Below, piece after piece: positions 47,347 to 58,726 of a DNA stretch of 64,000 nt; position 1 is the first letter of the stretch, and each line of letters starts with the position of its first letter. Under the pieces are notes generated by a model that saw only the letters and a list, made by a program, of their open reading frames with translations, was not told the origin of the DNA and did no database searches. Origin of the DNA: Plantago ovata (taxonomy: Eukaryota; Streptophyta; Magnoliopsida; Lamiales; Plantaginaceae); the NCBI GenBank assembly GCA_028274465.1, contig CM051457.1:34894160-34958159 (forward strand). The letters run 5' to 3'. The position numbers and the translations under genes were made by a program.

Positions 47347-48056
47347 TTACTAACTTGTTTACATGTTTATATATATGCTACAACTTGTTAGGTCGCAGAG
47401 GGGAGGGAGATGTCACTCCACGACTTGCATGTCCACTTCAAGCGTAACGAGACAGGCGAATGGAGTGACCCCAAGGCTGCGCTCATCTCGGTTCGTACAA
47501 TCTTTATTAAATTAACACTTTAATTTTATATTATATAAATATATATTATATGTATTTATATTTAATTTATGATAATAGGCGACGTACACAAAGAGGCTGC
47601 GGAAGGCCATTGAGGAGGCAGGCGGCGTTGATCTCACACTGGTGGAGAAGAACACCATGTATCGTGAGATCAACGAGTTGAGTGAGAAGGGCCGCATCTA
47701 CGACATTGGGAGTATGTCCCATGTTGTAGCTCCTACTTCTTCGACCGTCTGGCCGAGGAGGAGCTCCTGCAACAACACAGGGATCTGAAAAGGAAGGTAG
47801 AGGAGATTGAGGCGCGCGAGGAGGAGACCCGCCGAGTTGTACAGATGTCCCTGCATGAATCTCAGAAGCAGTTCGAGGAGCGGCAACGGAAGTTGGAGGA
47901 GGAGGCAGCCGAGAAGCTGAGGAAGTTGGAGGAGGAGGCGGCAGAGAGGCAGTGGAAGATGGAGGCAGATTTGGCGGAGAGGCAGAAGAAGTGGGAGGAG
48001 GAGATGGCGGAGAGTAGGAAGAAGATGGAGCTCATGATGCAGCAGTTCATCGCCTC

Positions 48057-48546
48057 CACTACAAGAAATCTCGCTTTTGGTGACCGAATAGAAGATACGT
48101 GTAACGACTTGACCAATCCGGTCGGCGTGGTTACTCCTGGACGGACCCACACACATCCCAACAGTATGATATTGTCCGCTTTGGGCCTGAGCCCGCACGG
48201 ATTTGCTTTTGGAATCACCCAAAAGGCCTCATACCATGTGAGAGTGGTGGTCTAACATATATACCCTTTATTTCACTCACTCTTAAGCGATGTGGGATGC
48301 GGGGCATTAAAAACTACCCCCCTTAAAGCCTCGACGTCCTCGTCGAGCGCCTTAAGTGGTGGGGTGACAAACTGACAGTAACCTTTACCAACCGTCCACC
48401 CGGTGCGGGGCTTTGGGTTGATCTAGGCTCTGATACCACACTTGTAACGACCCGGTCCATTAACGGGCCGAGACCCAGCCCAACGGGCCGGCAAGGTTAC
48501 TCATGGGCGCTCTCCGGGGTGATATGCTGGCCCCACAGACCAACAC
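48057..48546 (-). mobile_element. CACTA tip joined to a TRIM-type LTR element remnant with iMet PBS
   Basis: 48057-48094 is a short CACTA tip (CACTACAAGAAATCTCGC). From about 48107 the sequence is LTR-like (tgtaacgacttgaccaatcc, then aaaaggcctcataccatgtg). At 48427-48438 gctctgatacca is the reverse complement of the tRNA-iMet primer-binding site TGGTATCAGAGC, placed 4 bp from a tgtaacgacccgg LTR-like end at 48443. A minus-strand TRIM-like retroelement is therefore indicated: LTR about 48443-48541, PBS, a short interior, then a second LTR-like region. The two LTR-like parts are not clearly homologous, so the structure may be composite. Confidence 0.6.
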
Positions 48547-50362
48547 TGTAACATCCCGTATTTTCTACCTAATTTTAAATTTTATTTATTATAATTATTT
48601 AATTACTTGAATAATTTATTTTATTTGGTAATTATTTAATTTATTTCCCGCGCAATCGAATTTAACTTTAGAAAGTTCGCGTAGAGTTAATCCGTTTCGT
48701 TCCGTTTTGGACTAGCTAGCAATCTGGTTTTGGTGGCCCAATCGAGTAACTCATTTCTGGCCCAAATTCGGTTGGCCCAGCTGGTCCATTAATCCTTTAA
48801 CCCTAAACCTAATGTCTCCATCCTTTCCCACCACTCCTTCCTCATTCACGCCACTACATTCAAAAAAGAAAAGGAAGAAAGAAGGGAGCCCCTGCCTCTC
48901 CCTCTCCCGGTCGCCCCTCACCACCATCATTCGTCATCATCTCGAACCCTTCATCGTCAAAGCACCGTCATCTGTCGTCACTGCCGGAGCCATCTCGGCC
49001 CTGTTTCAGCCGCGCCGCCAAGCTCCGCTCCGTCCTGCCCGTGTCGCGTCGGCCCTGTTCAGCTCCGCCCGATGTCATTTGCCCATTCAACTCCGATTCC
49101 GTCTGTCCATCTCAGTCCGGCTCAGCTCTGGTCCGTTTAATTTGCTCAGCTCCGTCCCGCCTGTTCGTGTTTCTGTTCTGTCCCGGTTCGACTTGACTCA
49201 GCTCCATTCGTCATCTCCGAGCAATTTTCCGGCTCCGTTCTGTTCGGTCTCTTCGTTTCCGGTAAGACTCTGTTTTAGTCGATTCCATCCCTCTTTCATT
49301 CCGTTTAGACTTCCGTTTTGACTTTTAGTTAGTAACGATAGTCTTCTTGTCTAGGTGACTCGTACGTTGCTCCGTGACCTTCTGTTCTCTTTGTGGTTTT
49401 TGCTCGCCCGTGCTAAGGTGAGTGTTCACTCCAAAGTTTGTTTGTTTTTAAAACCTGGAAGGCAATGTTCTATGCATGTGTATATACATTTGTGTATTGT
49501 ATTCTTTATGCTATTGCTTTAAAAGTAAATAAGCCCTATGCATGACCATTTTACTTTATTATGTACGGTATTGTTCTGTTTGTACTGACTCTTCTGCAGG
49601 AATGTAACTCGGTTATCCGAGCACTTTATATGTTATTGTTTCTGTCTGTTTCTGTTTATTTCTGTGTGGCCGGTCGATTAGGTTGTAACTAGGTAGACTT
49701 GGGTAGTGTGGACTATCGGGTTTATTTGGTTATTGCTTAGTCTATTCCCTTTTAGACGCGAGGCAGAAGTCGCTGAGGTCTATTAGGGTCGTAGGTTTTG
49801 TTTCTGTTTCTGTCTAGAGTTGTACCCTCTGGATGGAGCTATAAGGGCATTCTGGGAGTAGGAGTAACAAGACGGGCTGCACCAACGGTCTTCAACTTAT
49901 CTGTTTCTGTCTGTCTTTGTTATGTTATCTGTTTCTGTCACTGCTTTGCTTGCTACAAATGTTTGTTTTTCCAAATCGTTTACTGTTCTGTTTTTTTTTT
50001 TTTTTTTTAACTTAGAACCTCACTGAGATCCTTTATCTCAGACACTTTCTGTTTTCAAAATTCCTTCCTTGTAGATTCTGTTGGAGAAGATCAAGTCTAG
50101 GCGTCCAGCGACTGAGTGTTGGGTTTGGGGAACTCGTGGGATTTTATTTACTAGAAATAAGAAGAAAAACTCTTTCGTCTTCACTGTCTGTTCATTTAAA
50201 TTTGACTTTGATTTTAGTTACCGTATCTCGGTTCTACTTTAAAATTTGTAAGCTCGTGCCAAAACCCGTTTCTCATCATTTATTGAAGACCGTTACCTTG
50301 AATTTCAAATATTACCTTATTTTCGAAAGCATTATTTTATTTTAAAAATCGGTACCGTTACA
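48547..50362. mobile_element. Probable solo LTR, about 1.8 kb
   Basis: Begins TGTAACATCCCG and ends ACCGTTACA, so the ends are perfect 6-bp inverted repeats (TGTAAC/GTTACA) of TG...CA type. No protein domain is found inside; a 169-codon Ser/Pro/Arg-rich ORF (48812-49321) lies in low-complexity sequence and is not convincing. A 5-bp target duplication is not exact (aacac on the left against acaac on the right), possibly because the right side is a microsatellite. Confidence 0.55.
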
Positions 50363-50419
50363 ACAACAACAACAACAACAATAATAATAATAATAATAAT
50401 AATAGTAATAGTAATAGTA

Positions 50420-50483
<64 letters not shown>
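50363..50483. repeat. (AAC)n(AAT)n(AGTAAT)n microsatellite
   Basis: Trinucleotide array immediately preceding retroelement copy A; the boundary with the coding sequence is abrupt at 50484 (taa then ctgagatttt). Confidence 0.95.
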
Positions 50484-50484
<1 letters not shown>

Positions 50485-53400
50485 TGAGATTTTTTGGCCG
50501 ATGGAAGATCCGAGGAGTAGGGTTCCTAGTGTTTTTCCTCTTTCTATTGTCAGGCCACCCCGAGGGGTCAAAGTCCTAGGTAGCTCGGTCAGTGTGTGCC
50601 CCGATTTTAGTAGTGAGCTTGTGGTGAATTGAAGAGGGTGAATAAGACCATCGAGCTTATGGACTCTGTCGCGAAGCTTAATGATCCGCAGTGTGAGTTG
50701 TTGTTGCTTCGTGCTTGTACGGGTATTTTGAAGCTCCATTTTGCTTTGCGCACTTGCCCTCCTTGTTTCTTTCAGTCGGCTCAGTTTTCTTTTGATCGGG
50801 CCTCAGATCCTCCTTGGAGCGTATTGTTATAGCGTCGGATCCTAGATTTGGTGATTGGCAGTGGCGGCTTGCTACTTTACCCTTTTCTTTTGGGGGGCTT
50901 GGTGTTTATACTGCTGCGGATGTTCTCCATTATGCCTTCATTGCTTCCCGCCTTCAGTTTACTGGTTTGCAGGCTAAGCTCTTGTGTCCTTCTGGTATCA
51001 CTTCTCTTGGACCTGCTTTTGATGGTGCCCTGTCTTTGTTTATTGAGACCAAAGATTCTGATATTTTGAGCAACCCCAGTGAGATCGCTGCCCCCAGACT
51101 TATGAAGAGACTGGCAGATATATATTTCACGAAGGTTGCTACTTCTGCATAATCTGTTTTCTCTTTATCTCCTCGTCAGGTAGCTCTTTGAAAGTCTCAG
51201 CGAGGTGCCCATTCTTCTGATTGGTTGCGAGTTGTTCCTATTTTGGGTCTGGGGTAGACTATGAACGGGAGGACTTACAGGTGTGTACTGGGTTATCGGC
51301 TTGGTGTTGCTTTGTTTCCGGTGTCCATGCCTTGCTCTGCTTGCTCTTGGGTTTTTGACGGGGATTTGTTTGGTGACCATGGGGTGCCGTGTGCTGGGGT
51401 GGTGGGTATCAAGCACCGACATAACCTTGTTCGCGACACTCTCTTGGATGTCTATTTCCGATCTGGCATCTCTGCTGGTAAGGAGGTGGATATTGGTTTG
51501 AGCGATGGGAGTGATAGGTCCCTCCGTCCTGCAGTCTTCCTCCTTTATGCTTGGGATAGGGGACGGAATGTGTGTGTGGATCTGACCGGTCTGGGTTGGT
51601 GGACTTTGTGCCTGGACATGCGATTACTGATGCTGCCAAGCGCAAGTTTGCGAAGTATCGGGACTTGTGTGCGGCTAAGGGATATGGTGATAGTGTATAT
51701 GTCCTAGAGACAGTCTTTATTAAGGGCAGCCAACCCTTATTAAGGGCATATATGTACTATTACACATGTCAACGTAATATAATATATGTTTGTTTGTTTG
51801 ACTATTGAGTATCGCTTTCATATTTATATTACACCAGGCATACAGCATGTCATATCTCTATTCCTGTCTGTATTGATATCAAACATGTCCCCTCGGATAG
51901 ATGACCGATCACACAGATAGTGGGAGCTATGTGAGTTATCATCTATCCCAAACTCTCCCTAGTCGAGGTTCATCTCGGATGTAGGGGTCTGAATGAACCA
52001 GGTGAGACTAGTATGCGTGGAGGTTATACTTGTTAGAGCAAGTGTGAGCCGATCCCACGGCCACGGAACGGATTGTTAGACAATCTAGAAACGTTCTCAT
52101 AACTCCGCATAGTTGTTCGAAGGGTGATTACCGAATAATGGAAGTACCCACCGGAAACTCCCATTGATGTATACTCTACACCGAAGAGTCTATGGGAACC
52201 GGAAAGTTGTCGAAGTGATGCCAGTCGTCCTTTGGACTTACAGGACTTTATCATCACATTTGTTGCCCCATATCCTTGGTGGACCCGTCGATGTCAGCTC
52301 TGAATAAGCAGTTGACCCAAGACACGATCTAGGATTATGGCTACATACAAATGGGGGTGATAAGTGATTCTGTGAAGGATTCATCTCTCACGTGTAGCAC
52401 AGGAGAGCACTGCTCATAGTCGTTCATAGTTGTGATTGGTTAAACCGCTGGCCAGCGTATCAATATTATTATGATAGTCATGATAGATATTGGATTCACC
52501 AAGCAACTCACTGAAGACGCCCGTGGATGTATTATTGGGATAGACACTTCATCGATCCTAGATGCATTCGAGTCAGTCAGATGAAGGGACGTTACCATCG
52601 CCGCATTGAGCGCAACAGACTTCACAACGAAAGGGTTTGCTTTGAGAAACCTCTCAAACGTCCTCATGTATTAATATTGCAAATGGAACCGTCTAGGAAT
52701 TCCATGTTTCCTAGTGTAGCACTTGTTTAATACAATGAGGCCCTATGGGTCACACTATGTGGTGATTCAGCTTATTCGAATATCCTTGAAGATGGAATCG
52801 CAATTAATTTAGAATTAATTGTGATTGATGAATTATAATTGATTTGGAATTAATTATAATTATTTGTGGCTCAATTAATAATTTGAAATTATTCATTGAA
52901 TTGACTGATTAATTGTATTTTATGTAAATACAATTAAAGATTATATTTTAGAAATATAATAGAGGTTTGATTTGAAAGGATATGTTAATTTAGAATTAAT
53001 ATATGCACATGGGCAAAATCTACTTGGAGTTTGAATTGCCTTAGAATTAAAAGTGGGTCCCGAAATTGGGACACACCTAATCCCCTTGTATAGCCGCGCG
53101 ACCAGTAGTAGTATGGGGAGGAGTTCGACTCCTTCCCATATTAGAAGTCAAGGGATAAGTTAGATTTTCCCGATTGAGTTTTAATTTGATTGGGAATGAA
53201 TCTAGACTTAAATTGGTTTCCTTGTGCAATAAGAATTAGATTCTTATTCCTTTATGAAGTCTAAATGATTCTTCTTTAGGCTTCTATTGACTACTATATA
53301 GTAGACTATTAGAGAGCTTTTGACATGGTTGATTGCAGATCATTCTGATTAACCGAATTCTTAGAGAATTATTCTACCAGTTTTCTTAGAGAAAATAAAA

Positions 53401-54055
53401 GCTCTCCTCCCATACACCTCTAGCCGCGCGCGCTACCTTCCAACCGGAGGAAAATTGCCGCCCCATCTTCTTGGCCACATAAAGAATATCCTAGCATTCT
53501 TTCTGATAAGTTGTTCATCCGTAGATACCAAGGTTGAGGTTCAAAGAGCTGGAAACTAACTTTTATTGTCTTGAAGATAATCAAAGTATTGCAGATATCT
53601 TCGATTTCGACGAAGGATAAGATTCACCAGACTATTACGAATACTTCATCGATTGGCATACCGATTCAATACCTATTCTTGCTTTTGGAGTATTGTAAGT
53701 CTTCTGATTAATGTGTTTATTATATACGTTATATATAGATGATCAATTAACCTGCATGTTAAGAAATTTTTTGAAATTCCGCTGCGTATTCTAGGGGTAA
53801 CTCTGACCATATTTTCTTACATATGGATTCCTTCTTTGTCTTTCTCGACACTTGGGGAGTTGGATGTTGATGCTGTGGATTTGCTTGTTAGAATCCGGGG
53901 TTTCGCTTTGGCTCAGGATGCCGGGGCGCGCTACTCATTTTATTTTTCCTAGAGTTAGTTTTGTTATTGCTAAGGGAGTGGGAGCACAGATTGTTTCTCA
54001 GCTGCGCACTAATTTTGTGTAAAACATTCATTATTTTTTATTTATTGAATTCCAC
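50484..54055 (+). pseudogene. RLE-type non-LTR retroelement, copy A (5'-truncated, interrupted)
   Basis: The reading starts just after the RT core (TEIFWPMEDPRS) and shows NDPQCELLLLRACTG, FGDWQWRLATLPFSFGGLGV, then the C-terminal finger region (CSACSWVFDGDLFGDHGVPC), KHRHNLVRDTLLDV and the distal PFAFSTLGEL-like end. It stops shortly before the 3' (AAT)n at 54056. It contains several frameshifts (near 50820, 51160-51260 and 51590) and is split by the LTR insertion at 51688-53821. The 5' end lies directly against (AAT)n at 50483. Copies A and C belong to one subfamily, B, D and E to another. Confidence 0.85.
51688..53821. mobile_element. Solo LTR (2,134 bp) inserted in copy A
   Basis: Starts TGATAGTGTATATG and ends ATTTTCTTACA (TG...CA). 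It is flanked by a perfect 5-bp duplication tatgg (51683-51687 and 53822-53826). The uninterrupted copy C reads aaggggtatggattcc at the same place, which proves the empty site. No gag or pol was found inside, so it is a solo LTR or a short derivative. The start resembles long copia LTRs; the family is not certain. Confidence 0.88.
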
Positions 54056-54057
54056 TA

Positions 54058-54143
<86 letters not shown>
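54056..54143. repeat. (AAT)n microsatellite between copies A and B
   Basis: About 29 perfect units forming both the 3' tail side of copy A and the 5' junction of copy B; the boundary is at 54144 (taa then ggttgcctc). Confidence 0.95.
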
Positions 54144-57100
54144 GGTTGCCTCTTCCTCCGTTGGGACCGCGATGACTTCCTACTTACATGACTTTCAGTT
54201 TGGTGTGGGGGTGCCAGGTGGTTGTGAGGCTGTACTTCATTCTGTCAGCCAGTTTGTGGAGGCTAGAGGTGACGAGGTTGGGCTCTCTATGCTTTTAGTG
54301 GATTTCAGGAATGCCTTTAACCTTGTTGACAGGAGTGTCATTCTTCAGGAGACTCGTTTGAGGTGCCCGGCCATTTCTCCCCGGTTGGAGTTATGTTATT
54401 CTTGGCCTGCTCGACTTTACTATAGTGATTCGGTTCTCTGATCTTCTCAGGGGGTTCAACAAGGGGATCCGTTGGGTCCTTTATTATTTTCCCTGGTGCT
54501 GCATCCGCTGGTCCATGCTATTCAGCAGGTGTGTGAGCTCTCTCTTCAGGCGTGGTATCTTGATGACGACACTATTATTGGTGATACTGTTATTGTTGTC
54601 AAGGCGTTAGATATCATCTGTGTCGATGGGCCAGCTCGTGGGTTGCACCTGAATGTTGATAAGACGGAGCTTTTCTGGCCGGTAGAGGACCCTCGTGGAA
54701 GTTTGGATGGCCTTTTCCCTGCTTCTATCTCCCGTCCTCTTCGGGGTGTCAAGCTTCTTGGGGGCTCAGTTAGTGGGCACTCTAGGTTTTGCATTGAATT
54801 AGTTGCGCGTCGAGTTTCCAAGACCGTCTCTCTATTGGAGGCTATCCGCAGGCTTGATGACTCCCAGTGTGAGCTTCTCCTTCTCCGCAATTGTGCAGGG
54901 GTAGCGAAGTTGTCTTTTGCTTTGAGGACTTGCCCTCCTGTGTCTCTAGGCGGTGCCCAAGTTCAGTTTGATCAGGCCTTGCGTACTTCCTTGGAGTCGA
55001 TTGTTACAGGCTCAGGACCCGGTTTTGGAGATTGGCAGTGGCGGCTTGCCACACTACCCATCAGACTTGGTGGTCTCGGGGTCTTGTGTGCTGAGGATGT
55101 TGGTCGGTATGCCTTCCTTGCCTCTCCCTTGCAGTCTAGCTCTTTGCAGGATCGGATTCTGGCGAGGTCTGGGATTGACTCACCTGGCCCTACCTTTCAG
55201 TCTGCTCTGGACTCTTTCTCGGACTTTTGTGGTGTCGTTTCTCACTCTGTAACCATTAGCTCTCATGCCCCCCAGTTCATGAAATCTCTGGCAAAGAGCT
55301 ATTTTGGTGTCATTGATGCACATTTGACGTCACGTTATGGTTTGAGTCGTCGACAGGAGGCTCTTCTTAGCTGTGTGCCCCTCATGCACAGGACTACCTC
55401 TTCACCATTCCTATTGACGGGTTGGGGCAGCGGATGAACCCACATCAGTTTCTAGCCGTGTTGTGTTATCGCCTGGCGATCCCTTTGTTCCCTGTTGGTT
55501 CTTCTTGTTCGAGTTGTCATGTGCGTCAGATGGACCAGTGGGGCGACCACGCTGTTCACTGTTCTAGTGAGGTGGGGGTGAAATTTCGACACAATCTTGT
55601 GCGCGATACTTTGGTTGATATCTGCTCAAAGGTTGGTGTTGCGGTGCGGAAAGAGGCCCCTATGGGGTTCCTCTCCGATGATGGGCGAGACCTTCGTCCA
55701 GCGGATCTGTTGTTGTACAATTGGTCCCAAGGAAAAGACGCTTATTTGGATGTCACAGGTGTCTCTCCTTTTGCTGGTGGGGATTTGGATTCTTTGGCTC
55801 TGATGAATGTGTATTTTATACTTTCATTCGAGTCTTTTTCACCTAATTTAGCTATCCTCTATGTTAATTTAGCTATATTTTAGTACATTTTATTAGAATA
55901 GTGTCACGTTTCCCTTTAGATTTTATTTTACAGGTTTTGGTTGAAATTCGGAGATTTACGGGCAATTATATTGAAGTCTACAAGGAATTGGTGTTCCAGA
56001 AGCCTATTTGGAGTATCTGAAGGTTTCCGGATAGGATTTGGAGTCTAGGGGTCGAATCTGGAGGTTAGAAGGCCATTAGAAGTCTGAAACCGAGTCCGAA
56101 AAGGTGAAGAAATCCAAATCCGCGTCGAAAAACGCGGAAATTCCGCGAAATACTGGGGGGCGAACCGCCCCAGCTCTCGGGCGAACCGCCCCAGAGATAT
56201 TTCGGGCCTATATATAGTTGCGAGTTTTCTCTCCGAAAATCATATCTTTCCAAGCCTACTTTCTCACCTCTCTCTATAGTTTTAGGTAGGGACTTCCCGG
56301 GGCCTGTCCTGGGAGTTCCATAGCTTAGGGGATACTTTTTCATAGCAGATTGGAGCGCGTAGGATCGCAATCATCCGGAGATTGACAACCTTCGGTAACT
56401 TTGTATCTTACAACTTTTATCTACTTATTTTATATTCTTTCAATATGTTTTCTTCTATGATTGCTATTGATTGCATGCCTATGAGTAGCTAAATTTATCG
56501 TTGGTGGTAGTATGTGAATTCTTAGCGAGGGAAGATAATCATGCTAATGGCTATATCGCGCATTATACTCCGTGTCATTGCTTTATTTCGTTGATGAGTT
56601 GAAACCAAAATTCTCGTATGTTGTATTGATCATTATGCACACTTGGACACTTGTCGGCCAATCAGACCAAATTATCTTCGTAGTGTTGAATGATTACGGA
56701 ACACAATAGGACGTTAGTTGTTGACAAGTCAGACCCATATTATCTTCGTAGTGCTTAATACTTGCAACAGGACCCAAGATTCATTCAAAGATCTCTATGC
56801 AAGACCGAGGAATTTATGCATGATTATCGACCCATTATGTTAAGAAGGACCATACTATCACCAATCTCCATTATCTGCTTGAAAACCCCCTATTGCTTTC
56901 TATATGTTGTTTTATATTTTCTTGTTAAATAGATAAAGCTAGTTATAGTCCTGAGAGAACGACACTCGAGTCATTTTACTACTACACTACGGTTTTCGTT
57001 GTAGTTGTGGATTGCCTTTGGCTAATTACAAATATTATTTGATTGAATCGGGACCCGACAAATTCCGGTTCATCAGGCTCCTGGAGCTGCTTTACGGACT

Positions 57101-57401
57101 GTCGTTCAGAATAAAAAGAGGAAGTATTCTTTTAAATGTGCTGAGCACGGCTACTCGTTCATCCCTTTTGCCTTTTGTACTTTCGGGGAGCTCGATGAGG
57201 AAGCCTTGGTTACTCTTTCGCGCCTCAAGCGCTTATCTGTTAGTCACTCCAATGATGTTAGGAGTGGTGTTTTTCTTTTTTCTAGACTTAGTTTTTGTAT
57301 TCAGAAAGGGGTGGGAGCACAGCTTGTCTCTCGACTCCCTTCCAATTTTGCGTGATTAATAAATATATTTTATAATAAAAAAATAAAAAATAAATAATAA
57401 T
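54144..57401 (+). pseudogene. RLE-type non-LTR retroelement, copy B (5'-truncated, interrupted)
   Basis: The reading begins in the finger/palm part of the reverse transcriptase (VASSSVGTAMTSYLHDFQFG, LLVDFRNAFNLVDR). It has the QGVQQGDPLGPLLF segment in a shifted frame, the catalytic AWYLDDDTIIGDT (YLDD kept), and the thumb (FGDWQWRLATLPIRLGGLGV). It ends with the C-terminal finger (CSSCHVRQMDQWGDHAVHC), VKFRHNLVRDTL and RPADLLLYNW...YLDVTG. Frameshifts lie near 54440 and 55380-55430. An LTR splits it at 55801-57075; the 3' end (FCIQKGVGAQLVSRLPSN) and an A/AAT-rich tail follow to about 57401. Confidence 0.88.
55801..57075. mobile_element. Solo LTR (1,275 bp) inserted in copy B
   Basis: Perfect 7-bp terminal inverted repeat TGATGAA...TTCATCA and an exact 5-bp target duplication ggctc (55796-55800 and 57076-57080). 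The empty site is seen in copies D and E (ttgggctcccgg, ttgggttcctgg). The inside has a duplicated ggcgaaccgcccc module (about 56160-56195) and a TATA-like tatatatag at 56210, consistent with an LTR promoter, and no coding domain. Confidence 0.92.
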
Positions 57402-58088
57402 AACATGTTGAAAGCATTTTGAAAGTCAACTAACAACATGGTCAAGCCCACCACACTGCCTCTTCGCCCTGCTCTACTTGCTCTCGGGTTTTTGTTGGAG
57501 ATGTGTTTGGTGATCATGCAGTGTCGTGTGCTGGGGTGGTGGGTATCAAGCACCGACATAACCTCGTCCGTGATACTCTCTTGGATGTCTGTTTCCGATC
57601 TGGCATTTCTGCTGGTAAGGAAGTGGATATTGGTTAGGTACTGGCGGGAGTGACAGGTCCCTCCGTCCTGCGGACATGCTCCTTTATGCTTGGGATAGGG
57701 GGCGGGATGTATGTGTGGATCTGACCAGGTCTTCCCCTTTGACTCGGTCTGGGTGGACTTTGTGCCCGGGCATGCGGTTGATGATGCTGCCAAACGCAAG
57801 TGTGCGAAGTATCGGGACTTGTGTGCAGCTAAGGGGTATGGATTCCTTCCTTTCTCTTTCTCGACACTTGGGGAGTTGGGCGTTGATGCTGTTGAGTTGC
57901 TTATCAGAGTCCGGGGTTTCGCTTTGGCTCAGGATACTAGAGCGCGTGCTGCTCATCATATTTTTCCTAGGATTAGTTTTGCTATTGCTAAGGGAGTGGG
58001 GGCACAGCTTGTTTCTCGGCTGCCCTCTAATTTCGTGTAAACTTTCATTGTTTGTTTTTATTTATTTATTTAATTCAAAAAAAAAAAA

Positions 58089-58090
<2 letters not shown>
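57402..58090 (+). pseudogene. RLE-type retroelement, copy C (5' inverted and truncated)
   Basis: The first about 67 bases (57402-57468) are in reverse orientation: the minus strand reads VGLTMLLVDFQNAFNM, the RT motif-A region. The rest (about 57470-58040) is plus-strand 3' sequence of the A subfamily (CRVLGWW frame over the finger region, KHRHNLVRDTLLDV, then PFSFSTLGELGVDAVELL to LPSNFV and a stop). The intervening RT core is missing. Its 3' tail is A-rich, then (AAT)n. The opposite-strand 5' segment is the hallmark of twin priming during target-primed reverse transcription. Confidence 0.8.

Positions 58091-58156
<66 letters not shown>
58091..58156. repeat. (AAT)n microsatellite between copies C and D
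   Basis: About 22 units; the next copy starts at once with catcatcttatgtgtg. Confidence 0.95.
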
Positions 58157-58675
58157 CATCATCTTATGTGTGATACCTTGACTGACATCTCCTCTAAGGT
58201 TGGTGTTGCTGTGCGGAAAGAGGCCCCTATGGGGTTCCTCTCTGATGATGGTCGGGACCTTCGTCCAGCGAACCTGTTGTTATACAATTGGTCCCAAGGC
58301 AAAAACGCTTGTTTGGATGCATGTCAATAGTTTCTCCCCTTTCGCTAGTGGGGGAGTGGATTCTTGGGCTCCCGGAGTTGCTTTGCAAACTGTCGTACAA
58401 AAGAAGAAGAGGAGGAAGTATTCTTCCAAGTGTGGAGAACACGACTATTCATTCACCCTTTTTGCCTTCTCTACGTTAGGCAAGTTCGACCAGGAGGCGT
58501 TAGCTACTCTTTCGTGCCTCAGGCATCTTTGTGTTAGTCTTCCAAATAATGTTAGCCGTGGTGTCTTCCTTTTTTCTAGACTTAGCTTTTGTATTCAGAA
58601 AGGGGTGGGAGCACAACTTGTCTCTCGACTCGATCGCTTCCAATTTCGTGTGATAATAAAAGTTTATTATTATTA
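58157..58675 (+). pseudogene. RLE-type retroelement, copy D (3' end only)
   Basis: Only the last about 500 bp are present: HHLMCDTLTDISSKVGVAVR, the RLE-like motif with RPANLLLYNWSQGKNACLD (the first catalytic Asp of RPAD is replaced by Asn), and the Lys-rich distal part (KYSSKCGEHDYSFTLFAFST). It ends near a stop at 58650 followed by an AAT-rich tail. A frameshift lies near 58320. It is dead on arrival, with (AAT)n on both sides. Confidence 0.88.

Positions 58676-58726
<51 letters not shown>
58676..58726. repeat. (AAT)n microsatellite between copies D and E
   Basis: About 17 units with one interruption (ctaata), joined directly to copy E at 58727. Confidence 0.95.

Larger units (their letters stand above)
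43562..48056 (+). mobile_element. Degenerate CACTA element carrying a TNP1-like gene
   Basis: The 5' end is CACTACAAGGAATCC with sub-terminal agccacggata repeats and a hairpin (cacgaactga/tcagttcgtg, 43670-43699). A GC-rich leader full of ccaccacc motifs (about 43900-44190) is followed by a long AT-rich first intron and the exons of a TNP1/Transposase_24-type gene. No TNP2-type DDE transposase is present, so the element is non-autonomous or deleted. No inverted CACTA 3' end was found. Instead a second direct-orientation CACTACAAGAAATC occurs at 48057, where a further element has joined. Confidence 0.75.
45006..48056 (+). pseudogene. CACTA TNP1-like (plant Transposase_24) gene, disrupted
   Basis: Exons by eye: 45006-45340, 45430-45568, 45798-46106, 47392-47490 and 47579 onward, with GT-AG junctions in phase. 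Product features: a Pro/Ala-rich N-terminus (MPRQHPYPASPPRRR); an acidic Ser-rich linker; the Transposase_24-type region (FNHEASEIYKQKIHKAKHAR, HFKRNETGEWSDPKA, TYTKRLRKAIEEAGG); and a long C-terminal coiled coil of EEEAAEKLRKLEEEAAER repeats (about 47746-48030). In En/Spm the equivalent protein binds sub-terminal repeats and bridges the element ends. Lesions: TGA within exon 3 (KYF-stop-IPQRNV) where Trp is expected, and a frameshift near 47720 between SHVVAP and FDRLAEEELLQQH. The 3' end is cut by the next CACTA terminus. Confidence 0.8.

Noticed and set aside
48812..49321. 169-codon Ser/Pro/Arg-rich ORF
   Set aside because: Low-complexity composition within an LTR-like sequence, no recognised domain, no splice or homology support.
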